Origin: Arthrobacter ruber
Lineage (GTDB): Bacteria; Actinomycetota; Actinomycetes; Actinomycetales; Micrococcaceae
Direction: 5' to 3'
Assembly (NCBI RefSeq): GCF_002954225.1
Contig: NZ_PPTH01000006.1
Coordinates: forward strand, 1-45,411
DNA: 45,411 nt
Part shown: positions 21,101 to 27,900 of the stretch, in pieces
Numbering within the stretch: position 1 is the stretch's first letter
Layout of the letters: the number at the start of each line of letters is the position of its first letter
Translations under genes and position numbers: made by a program
The notes under the pieces: model-generated
The model's database searches: none
The model's input: only the letters and a program-made list of their open reading frames with translations
What the model was told of the DNA's origin: nothing

Positions 21101-22201
21101 TCCCACGAGACGAAGCGGGCTTGTCGCGTGCTCGAACGGCTGGCGGCCGTGCCGGACACCGCCCAGGGCGGCGCTGCATCCATCGTCCTGGTGCTCACCG
21201 GTTGGGGCCGGTGGAGCAGTCGGTTCCGCGACGGACGCCTCGCACGGGCGGAGGATGCCCTGCATGCCATCGTGCGGGACGGTGTGCACAGCGGCGTCGC
21301 CGTCCTCATCGCGGGAGACCGCGAGCTGACCGCCTCACGCTTCTTCGCACTCCTGCCCAATCGCGTATACCTTCCTCTCGGCGCTCACCAGGAGACCACG
21401 CTGACGTGGCCCAAACTGCCGCAGATCAACGCTGTCCCCGGTCGCGGCTTCGCCCAGGGACGCATCACCGGCGCCTGGGGGGACGGCACGTGCCAGCTGC
21501 TCGCGGCCACGGGGTCCGGCACGCCGCCGGCCCGGCCTCCCGCTCGTTCCCCGTTCCCGGTGCATCCCCTGCCCCACGAGGTGCAGCTGAGGGACATCGT
21601 TCCCGCCGACACGTCCCCGGCACTGGATGATCTCCTGCTCGGGGTGCACGACGACGACTTGCGGCCCTTCACCGTCACCGTTCGTCCGGGTGAGGTCTAC
21701 CTCGTGCTGGGACATCCGGGGAGCGGGCGTACGAACGCACTGCGGGTGCTCCGGGCCTCGGCGGAACACGTGAATCCCGGGCGCACCATCCTCGCCCCAC
21801 CCGCGGGCGAGGCGGGGTCGGCGGCGTCCGCCTACTGGCGGGGCCTGGGCGAGCGCAGCGCGGGACGGGGTTCGGCGGATGACTGCCTCCTGCTGGTCGA
21901 CGACGCGGACCGGCTGTCCGCGGACGTCCACCAGGTGCTGTCGGGCCTCGTCGCTCGGGGCGCCGCCGCGGCACTCTCCGCCGTCCCCGGTCCTGCGCTC
22001 ACGGTGCGCGTGCCGCTCGCCCTCCAGGCCCGCGCGGCGGGCCGTGGGCTCGTCCTCGCGCCGAGGACCGCGGGCGACGGCGATGTCTTCGGTGTACGCC
22101 TCGACCTGGACGGGTCGCCGATTGCCGGCCGTGGCTACGCGTGCGAACCAGGCGTAGTCCTCGAGGTGCAGGTTGCCCGTGCGTCGGGTGATCGGCCCTG
22201 A
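18149..22201 (+). CDS. FHA-FtsK/SpoIIIE (EssC/EccC-like) type VII secretion ATPase
   Basis: A 1350-residue membrane ATPase of the EssC/EccC kind, which drives type VII secretion. An FHA domain (ILGRSAGGIAIADPGLSRRH near 107-126, then GSANGTFVDGERI) suggests phosphothreonine binding. Two membrane helices lie near 206-245. The first FtsK domain has a perfect Walker A, AGTTGSGKSEF near 585-595, and Walker B VVVIDEF near 690. A second P-loop-like segment (LPGSGAAEAL near 934) lacks the lysine and a third (GHPGSGRTNAL near 1188) has Arg for Lys, as expected of degenerate trailing ATPase domains. The GTG start has GAGGAGG just upstream. No WXG100, EccB/D or mycosin gene is in the window. It is transcribed alone, divergent from the acyltransferase. 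Confidence 0.88.
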   Translation: MDLHVTLASAPPSGFASREIVVDTTRLPTGAALAERLEAAGYQGPFSIDDTPLETATAHAGALTDGAIIVCGPRPAPADPSRLPHLLFVVHSGPDAGQVIPLTRGAYILGRSAGGIAIADPGLSRRHALLTVTGDAIILEDLGSANGTFVDGERIDATEITVSADLRFGTSRCRIELLDDDGWRHVSPAEVLEALPVGPDPPKRPSRLLILTALLPLVLGVALVLTTGMWFLLAFSALSAATGVVPLLTYRKEARVFGEAVRGAAGRDRERRMASVPDPGQTALDVLRARRDATAGPTVGAPSSPVILLRLGTADQAANLRIGRDDGSLALPILPDLPLVLPWLPDTATSSVAGTSGRTFTITGETAPVLGLLRAMLLQVAHPGQVSIPVVCWGSVRHLPIHARFLPNVRLTQDPLVLALILEQTDALLLLHVSGELPEVARRRTVLIVRFLMEQAGSAGTAVPDDGMTITADGALARVKGREYRVVPDGVSASSFERTARLLGRVAGARPAPQAIRPGAGGRPGGALPPSVSLWSEHFRPDTLATSIPGRWASADAGRPTVFIGLSTTGAVSIDLVRDGPHLLVAGTTGSGKSEFLRTLVLGLALDQPPWHLTALLVDYKGGSGLGALASLPHCVGCLTDLSPESTARALTSLRAELRRREQLCADHGARDLDELRTASPSSCPPRLVVVIDEFRILGDDVPSAVPDLMKIAALGRSLGIHLILATQRAQGAVTPDLRANITSSVLLRVQTPMDSHDILGSGVAADIPVDARGRAFLRRGTEPPVGLQVAAASHLPTTDGSPGWQDVADYLGEDTGNRHRHTAEGDPAGSERDLLERAVAGLVAAHEVAGGSRSGAAGRADGRQPSRPVLPPLPTQISAAGCAAFEPADADVEDRPVPSSETRVPFGVADFPERQAQRLLCWRPSAHSHLALVGLPGSGAAEALAAVASSLPACDPDIHLYVLDGDGTLGRWSALPQVGAYVPSHETKRACRVLERLAAVPDTAQGGAASIVLVLTGWGRWSSRFRDGRLARAEDALHAIVRDGVHSGVAVLIAGDRELTASRFFALLPNRVYLPLGAHQETTLTWPKLPQINAVPGRGFAQGRITGAWGDGTCQLLAATGSGTPPARPPARSPFPVHPLPHEVQLRDIVPADTSPALDDLLLGVHDDDLRPFTVTVRPGEVYLVLGHPGSGRTNALRVLRASAEHVNPGRTILAPPAGEAGSAASAYWRGLGERSAGRGSADDCLLLVDDADRLSADVHQVLSGLVARGAAAALSAVPGPALTVRVPLALQARAAGRGLVLAPRTAGDGDVFGVRLDLDGSPIAGRGYACEPGVVLEVQVARASGDRP

Positions 22202-22256
22202 TGGGGCTCCGGTTCATACAGCCGGCCGTCGGGCTCCCAGGGGGATCCGGGGGAGC

Positions 22257-22679
22257 CTACAGAGCCTTGCCCGTTCTACCCGTCCGCACGGTGTACCGCA
22301 CGACGGGTGCGGAGAACAGCGTGACGATGACGGCGGCGGCAGGTACCAGCAGTGCCAGTCCGATGAGCGGCGAACCCAAGGAGAAATAGGGGAATGCGAG
22401 GATCACCAGGAACAGCTGCACGACGAGCGAGGGTGACCGCGGCCAGCGGAAGCCCGCCATCAGTTGGCGTGCCATCGCAGCGAGGCCCGCTCCGACCAAC
22501 AGCAACAGGACCGCCATGAAGACCGACCCTCCGACGGAGAGTGCGTCGGCGCTGAAGATCGTGACCACGAATCCGACCGCGATCACGAGCAGCGTGATCG
22601 CCTCCAGGACCAGGACAGCTGCGATCAGGAGGACGCCCCGGGGCCTGCCCGCACGGGGAGGAGCTTGATCTGGAACCAC
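22257..22679 (-). CDS. Small four-helix membrane protein of unknown function
   Basis: A 140-residue protein with four hydrophobic helices (about 17-42, 50-72, 84-100 and 104-124) joined by short loops and a basic C-terminal tail ending GRTGKAL. I recognise no characterised family. Length, helix pattern and position are those of a conserved hypothetical membrane protein. It is convergent with the EssC-like gene, the two stops being 55 bases apart, and divergent from whiB1 across about 240 bases. Start is GTG at 22679; an alternative GTG follows one codon later. A weak 7-bp hairpin (22232-22238 with 22251-22257) overlaps its stop. Confidence 0.65.
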   Translation of the reverse strand: MVPDQAPPRAGRPRGVLLIAAVLVLEAITLLVIAVGFVVTIFSADALSVGGSVFMAVLLLLVGAGLAAMARQLMAGFRWPRSPSLVVQLFLVILAFPYFSLGSPLIGLALLVPAAAVIVTLFSAPVVRYTVRTGRTGKAL

Positions 22680-22829
22680 CCTCGAACCCTACCCGAAGCA
22701 CCGCACGCGCCCAGGGCCATCGTGGAACGGCATCGCTGTGACTAACCCCTCACGTGTCGGATCAATCGGACGCGTAAAACCCTTGTTTACCCGTTGGTAA
22801 CGTGACAGCCTTAAAGAAGTGGAAACCCG

Positions 22830-22850
22830 GGGGGCCCAAAGTCGGCCCCC
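22830..22850 (+). terminator. GC-rich leader hairpin followed by TTTACTAT (attenuator candidate)
   Basis: Seven base pairs (22830-22836 with 22844-22850) close a CAAAGTC loop directly upstream of TTTACTATGA. It could be a terminator or attenuator in a long whiB1 leader. If transcription starts after the TACTAT box at 22853-22858, the hairpin would instead lie in upstream DNA. Confidence 0.35.
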
Positions 22851-22867
22851 TTTACTATGAGCCCCCT

Positions 22868-22883
22868 CGTGAATATTTTCACA
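22868..22883 (+). promoter_or_regulatory. CRP/GlxR-like operator in front of whiB1
   Basis: A 16-base site of the form cGTGA-N6-TCACA matches 9 of the 10 conserved bases of the CRP/GlxR consensus TGTGA-N6-TCACA, with an AT-rich centre. It ends 34 bases before the whiB1 ATG and just downstream of a possible TACTAT -10 box (22853-22858), a position where a bound protein would block transcription. CRP control of whiB1 is established in M. tuberculosis. Confidence 0.55.
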
Positions 22884-22907
22884 AACGATGAGGAAGGCTG
22901 AAGGAGA

Positions 22908-22919
22908 ATGTGATCACAT
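22908..22919. repeat. 12-bp perfect palindrome covering the whiB1 start
   Basis: The twelve bases from 22908 to 22919 equal their own reverse complement and lie between the AAGGAG ribosome site (22901-22906) and the ATG (22918). Its halves are again TGTGA and TCACA, here without a spacer. The first six bases also spell ATG-TGA. Confidence 0.7.
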
Positions 22920-23166
22920 GGATTGGCGTAGTCGCGCGGCCTGTCTGGACAAGGACCCGGAACTGTTCTTCCCGGTCGGCAATACCGGACCAGCGCTCCT
23001 CCAGATCGAGGAAGCGAAAAGCGTCTGCCGCCGCTGCCCGGTCCAGGACACCTGCCTGCAGTGGGCCATCGAGTCCGGGCAGGATGCCGGAGTGTGGGGT
23101 GGACTGAGTGAGGACGAGCGCCGTGCGCTCAAGCGTCGGGCTGCACGGGCCCGCCGCGCCTCCTGA
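22918..23166 (+). CDS. whiB1: WhiB1-type iron-sulfur transcription regulator
   Basis: An 82-residue WhiB protein closest to WhiB1, a 4Fe-4S, nitric-oxide-responsive regulator that works with the primary sigma factor. The four cluster cysteines are at 9, 37, 40 and 46; the ELFFPVGNTGPAL segment, the turn GVWGG near residue 60 and the basic tail RRALKRRAARARR (DNA contact) are all present. Start is ATG at 22918 giving MDWRSRAACL, as in WhiB1; AAGGAG lies 11 bases upstream. An in-frame ATG at 22888 would add ten residues not seen in the family. It carries a CRP-like operator and a palindrome in its leader and shares a terminator with convergent pdtaS, as Rv3219/Rv3220c do. Confidence 0.95.
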   Translation: MDWRSRAACLDKDPELFFPVGNTGPALLQIEEAKSVCRRCPVQDTCLQWAIESGQDAGVWGGLSEDERRALKRRAARARRAS

Positions 23167-23205
23167 TCGACGCCGGGCGTGAGCCCGGCCCCGATCCGGC
23201 AGAAC

Positions 23206-23238
23206 GAGAAGAGGCCGCCCGTCGGGCGGCCTCTTCTC
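23206..23238. terminator. Bidirectional terminator between whiB1 and pdtaS
   Basis: A 15-bp perfect stem (23206-23220 with 23224-23238) around a GTC loop begins 40 bases after the whiB1 stop and ends 90 bases before the convergent pdtaS stop. Its AGAAGAGG outer arms give a modest T-rich exit on the plus strand. Confidence 0.85.
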
Positions 23239-23328
23239 ATTCCCGGGAACGCCCCAGCGGCAGGATCCCCGTCGACGGACACCCGGCGGCGGCCGCCGAA
23301 TCGGGGGTGCTCCCCTGGTCAGGCGTGG

Positions 23329-24807
23329 TCAACTCCCCTGGTTCAGGCGCAGACCGAGCTCGATCGTGACCGACGTCCCGCCACCACCACGCGTGCGCCA
23401 CTCGATGGTCCCGCCCAGCTCGCTCGTGACCAGGGTCCGGACGATCTGCAGCCCGAGCCCCTCCGCGTGCCCGCCCGCGGGCAGGCCGACGCCGTCGTCC
23501 GCGATGGTGACCCTGAGGATCTCCTCCCCGCCGGCCTCCATGCGCCGGTTGGCCATCAGCCAGACGGTCCCTGCACGCCCGGACAGGCCGTGCTCGACGG
23601 CGTTCGTGACGAGCTCGTTGATCACGAGGGCCAGCGGGGTGGCGAGATCGCTCGGAAGCTCGCCGAAATCGCCGCTACGCTCGGTGCGCACGGCCTGCGA
23701 CGGTGATGCGACCTCCGCGGAGAGTCGGAACTGCCGCGAGATGAGCTCGTCGAAGTCCACGCTCTGTGCCAGGCCCTGGGAGAGCGTCTCGTGCACCAGG
23801 GCGATCGTCGACACGCGCCGCATGGCCTGCTCGAGTCCGAGCTTTCCCTCCTCGCTGACCATCCTGCGGGACTGCATCCTCAGCAACGCGGCCACGGTCT
23901 GCAGGTTGTTCTTGACCCGGTGATGGATCTCCCGGATGGTCGCGTCCTTCGACACGAGCTCCATCTCCCGCCGCCTGAGCTCCGAGACGTCACGGCAGAG
24001 CACCAGGGCCCCGAACCGCTCCTTCTCGTCGCGCAGGGGGATGGCCCGCAGGGAGAGGCTCACGCCGCGCGAACCGATCTCGGTGCGCCACGGCATGCGA
24101 CCGGTGACCACCAGCGGGAGCGTCTCGTCGACCATCCTGCGGTCCTTGAGGAGCGCCGTCGTGATCTCCGCGAGCGGGCGCCCCTCGAGGGTCTCGACGT
24201 CGCCCAGGCGGCGGAACGCCGACACACCATTCGGGCTCGCGTACTGCACGATCCCGTCGACGTCGAGCCGGATGAGCCCGTCCCCCACGCGGGGGGCGCC
24301 GCGCCGCGACCCGGTGGGCGTCGCGAAATCGGGCCACAGGCCCAGCGTGCCCATCCGCAGGAGGTCGTACGCGCACTGCCGGTAGGTCAGTTCGAGCCGC
24401 GACGGCATCCTCGAACTGGACAGGTCCATGTGGGTCGTCACGACGGCGAGCGTGCGGCCGTTGCGCACCATGGGCACGGCCTCGACGCGCATGGCCATCT
24501 CGGTGGTCCAGTTCGTCTCGCCCGAGCGCTCGATCTTCTGGGACTCCCAGGCGACGTCGACGAGCGGTTGCAGATCGGCCCGGATCCGCTCGCCCACGAA
24601 GTCGCTGTGGAAGACGGTGTGCGACGTCGAGGGACGGGCGTGCGCCAGCGCTACGTACCCGCCGCCGTCGAGCGGGAACCACAGGGCCAGATCCGCGAAC
24701 GCGAGGTCGGCCACCATCTGCCAGTCCCCCACCAGAAGGTGCAGCCACTCGGCGTCGCCGGGCTCGAACCCGGTGTACTCGCGGATGGGGTCAGTGAAGA
24801 TTGCCAT
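23329..24807 (-). CDS. pdtaS: Sensor histidine kinase PdtaS
   Basis: A 492-residue cytosolic HisKA_2-type kinase with no membrane helix. An N-terminal GAF-like domain (about 1-150) is followed by a PAS domain (about 175-285), then the phospho-acceptor helix REIHHRVKNNLQTVAALLRMQ with His295/His296, and an HATPase domain with the N-box NELVTNAVEHG, the DDGVGLP G1 box and EGLGLQIVRTL. This matches Rv3220c. Its known partner PdtaR, an ANTAR RNA-binding antiterminator, is not in the window. The ATG at 24807 gives the standard MAIFTDPIREYTGF N terminus with AGAGAG upstream. Convergent placement with whiB1 is conserved with mycobacteria. Confidence 0.93.
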   Translation of the reverse strand: MAIFTDPIREYTGFEPGDAEWLHLLVGDWQMVADLAFADLALWFPLDGGGYVALAHARPSTSHTVFHSDFVGERIRADLQPLVDVAWESQKIERSGETNWTTEMAMRVEAVPMVRNGRTLAVVTTHMDLSSSRMPSRLELTYRQCAYDLLRMGTLGLWPDFATPTGSRRGAPRVGDGLIRLDVDGIVQYASPNGVSAFRRLGDVETLEGRPLAEITTALLKDRRMVDETLPLVVTGRMPWRTEIGSRGVSLSLRAIPLRDEKERFGALVLCRDVSELRRREMELVSKDATIREIHHRVKNNLQTVAALLRMQSRRMVSEEGKLGLEQAMRRVSTIALVHETLSQGLAQSVDFDELISRQFRLSAEVASPSQAVRTERSGDFGELPSDLATPLALVINELVTNAVEHGLSGRAGTVWLMANRRMEAGGEEILRVTIADDGVGLPAGGHAEGLGLQIVRTLVTSELGGTIEWRTRGGGGTSVTIELGLRLNQGS

Positions 24808-24871
24808 GGGATCTCTCTGTTGCTCGGGTCGAACGCGGCATCACGGTCCGGTGCCGCCGCCAGGACGGACC

Positions 24872-24900
24872 GGACCTGCGGCATCCAGTACCGCAGGTCC
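24872..24900 (-). terminator. Hairpin after the NAD-glutamate dehydrogenase gene
   Basis: A 10-bp perfect stem (24872-24881 with 24891-24900) and 9-base loop lie 43 bases beyond the dehydrogenase stop on the minus strand, upstream of pdtaS. No T run follows. Confidence 0.55.
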
Positions 24901-24942
24901 AGTCTGTCACTCACGGGCGACGGCGACGGAACAGGCCGCGCC

Positions 24943-27900
24943 CTACCGGACGATGGACCGCAGGAGCCGCAGCGCCACGGACAGCGATGAGATGTCGTCC
25001 CGTTCCAGCTGGTTGACCTCGGCGAACATGTTGCTGGCGCGCTGCAGCTGGTCGGCGTTCTGATCCTGCCAGGTCTGCAGCCTCTCCCCCGCATCGCCTG
25101 CCTGCATCTCGGGTGTCGCGCGCAGGACGGCCACGGTGATGTCGGCGACCGTCGAGTAGAGGTCGTCGCGCAGGGCGGCCCGGGCGAGGGACTGCCAGCG
25201 GTCCGTCCGCGGGAGCTTGGTGATCCGCTCGAGCAGGTTGTCGACCTCGAAGCGGTCGTACACCGCGTAGTACACCTGGGCGATGTTCTCGACCGGCTCC
25301 TCGACCCTGCGGGTGCTGTAGGCGATATCCAGCAGCGCGAAGGACTCGAACTGCTCCGCCCAGTGCCGGCCGAGCTCCTCGGGAAGGTGCCAGGCCGTCG
25401 CCGTCGCCGTCGCCTCCCGCGCCCGCTCGAGGTCGCAGCCGCGCAGGTACTCGGACAGGCGCGTCCGGATCGGTGCGACGAGGGGCTTGAAGGCGTCGAT
25501 GTCCTGGTTCACCGTCGTGCCCTGCTCGACGTGGTTCACGAACCAGCGGACGGCCCGGTCGAGGAGCCGGCGCAGGTCCAGGTGCAGCGTGGTCCAGTGG
25601 TCCGTGGGGAAGTCCGCGGGCAGGGCCGCGAGCGCGTCGACGGTCTCGCCGAGGGAGTAGATCTCGCGCAGGGCCACGAAGGCCCGGGCGATCACCGGCT
25701 CGGCTACCGAGGTCTCCTCCATGACGCGGAACGCGAAGGTGATCCCGCCGAGGTTTATCATGTCGTTGGCGATGACGGTGGAGATGATCTCGCGGCGCAG
25801 CGGGTGCGTGTCGAGCTCGTCGTCGAAGCGCTCCACGAGCTGCTGCGGGAAGTAACGCCGCAGCGTCCCCCTGAAGTAGGGGTCGTCGGCGAGGTCGCTG
25901 GCGGACAGGACCCTCGTCAGCTCGATCTTCGCGTAGGCGGCGAGCACGGACAGCTCGGGCGAGGTGAGTCCCTGCCCGGCGTCGATCCTCCGGCGCAGCT
26001 GCGCCGTCGTCGGCAGGGCTTCGAGGGTCCTGTCGAGGTCCACCTTCTTCTCGAGCCAGTCCATCATCCGCTCGTAGCTCGGGCTCGCCTCGATGATCCT
26101 CTGGCGGTCGTTGAGCAGCAGCACGTTCTGGTCGATGTTGTCCTGCAGCACGAGCCGGCCGACCTCGTCGGTCATGGAGTGCAGGAACTCGGCGCGCTCC
26201 TCGGGCAGCAGGCGCCCGGCGCGTACCATCCGGTCCACGAAGATCTTGATGTTGACCTCGTGGTCGGAGCAGTCGACGCCGGCGCTGTTGTCGATGGCGT
26301 CGGTGTTGAGGATGACCCCGGCGAGGGCCGCCTCAATCCGGCCGCGCTGCGTCATGCCGAGGTTGCCGCCCTCGCCGACCACCCGGGCACGCAGCTCGCT
26401 GCCATTGACCCGGATGGCGTCGTTGGCGCGGTCGCCGACCTCGCCGTGCGTCTCGTCGGTGGCCTTGACGTAGGTGCCGATGCCGCCGTTGTAGAGCAGG
26501 TCCGCCGGGGCGCGCAGGATGGCCTTGAGCACCTCGGGAGGGCTCAGCTTCGTGACCGACGCGTCCAGCCCCAACGCCTCACGCACCTCCGGGGAGATGG
26601 GGACGGACTTGGCCTGCCGCGGGTAGACACCGCCGCCGCGACTGATGAGGGTGGCGTCGTAGTCCTCCCAGCTCGACCTCGGGAGGTCGAACAGCCGCCG
26701 GCGCTCGGCGAAGGAGGTGGCCGCGTCGGGGTTCGGGTCGAGGAAGATGTGGCGGTGGTCGAACGCGGCCAGGAGGCGGATGTGCTCGGACAGGAGCATG
26801 CCGTTGCCGAAGACGTCGCCGCTCATGTCGCCCACGCCCACCACGGTGAAGTCGTCGGTCTGCGTGTCGACGTCGAACTCGCTGAAGTGCCGCTTCACGG
26901 ACTCCCACGCGCCCCGGGCCGTGATGCCCATGGCCTTGTGGTCGTAGCCGACCGATCCGCCGGAGGCGAAGGCGTCACCGAGCCAGAAGTCGTACTCGGC
27001 CGAGAGGGCGTTGGCGATGTCGGAGAACGCCGCGGTGCCCTTGTCGGCCGCCACCACGAGGTAGGTGTCGTCGTCGTCGTGCCGGACCACACGGGCGGGA
27101 GGCACCACCGACTCCGTGGCGCCGTCGGTGGCCACGTTGTCCGTGATGTCGAGCAGCCCCCGGATGAACGTACGGTAGCTCGCCTGGCCCTCGGCGAGCC
27201 ACGCCTGCCGGTCGGCGGTGGCGTCGGGAAGCTGCTTGGCGAAGAAGCCGCCCTTCGCGCCGGTCGGCACGATCACGGCGTTCTTCACGGTCTGCGCCTT
27301 CACCAGGCCCAGCACCTCGGTGCGGAAGTCCTCACGTCGGTCGGACCAGCGCAGGCCGCCGCGGGCCACCTTGCCAAACCGGAGGTGCACGCCCTCGACC
27401 TGCGGCGAGTAGACCCAGATCTCGAACTTCGGGCGCGGGAACGGTGCACCGTCGATCCGTGAGGTGTCGAACTTGATGCTGACGTGCCGCTTGTCCTGGA
27501 AGTAGTTGGTGCGCAGGCTCGCCTCGATGAGGTTCGCGAACGTGCGCAGGACCCGGTCGGCGTCGAGGGTCGGGACGTTCTCCAGTCCCTCGTCGAGCGC
27601 CGTCCGTGCCGCATCGGAGGCGACGGTGCGATCGCCCTCGAGGTCGGGGTCGAAGCGGGCGGTGAACAGGGCCACGAGCGCACGGCTGACCACGCCGTTG
27701 CGCAGCAGCGTGTCTGCCACGAAGCCGTACGAATTGGTGTTGCCCATCTGCCGCATGTACTTGGCGTAGGCGCGGAGGATCAGCACCTGGCGCCACCCGA
27801 GCTCCTCGCTCAGCACGAGCCGGTCGAAGGCGTCGGACTCGCTGGACCCCGTGACGGCCGCACCGAACGCGTCCTGCAGCAGGGCCGCAGTGCCGAGCGG

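Noticed and set aside
25363..27462. 699-codon plus-strand open frame antisense to the glutamate dehydrogenase
   Set aside because: High-GC shadow frame: composition biased to Val, Gly, Arg, Asp with no motif, wholly inside a conserved gene.
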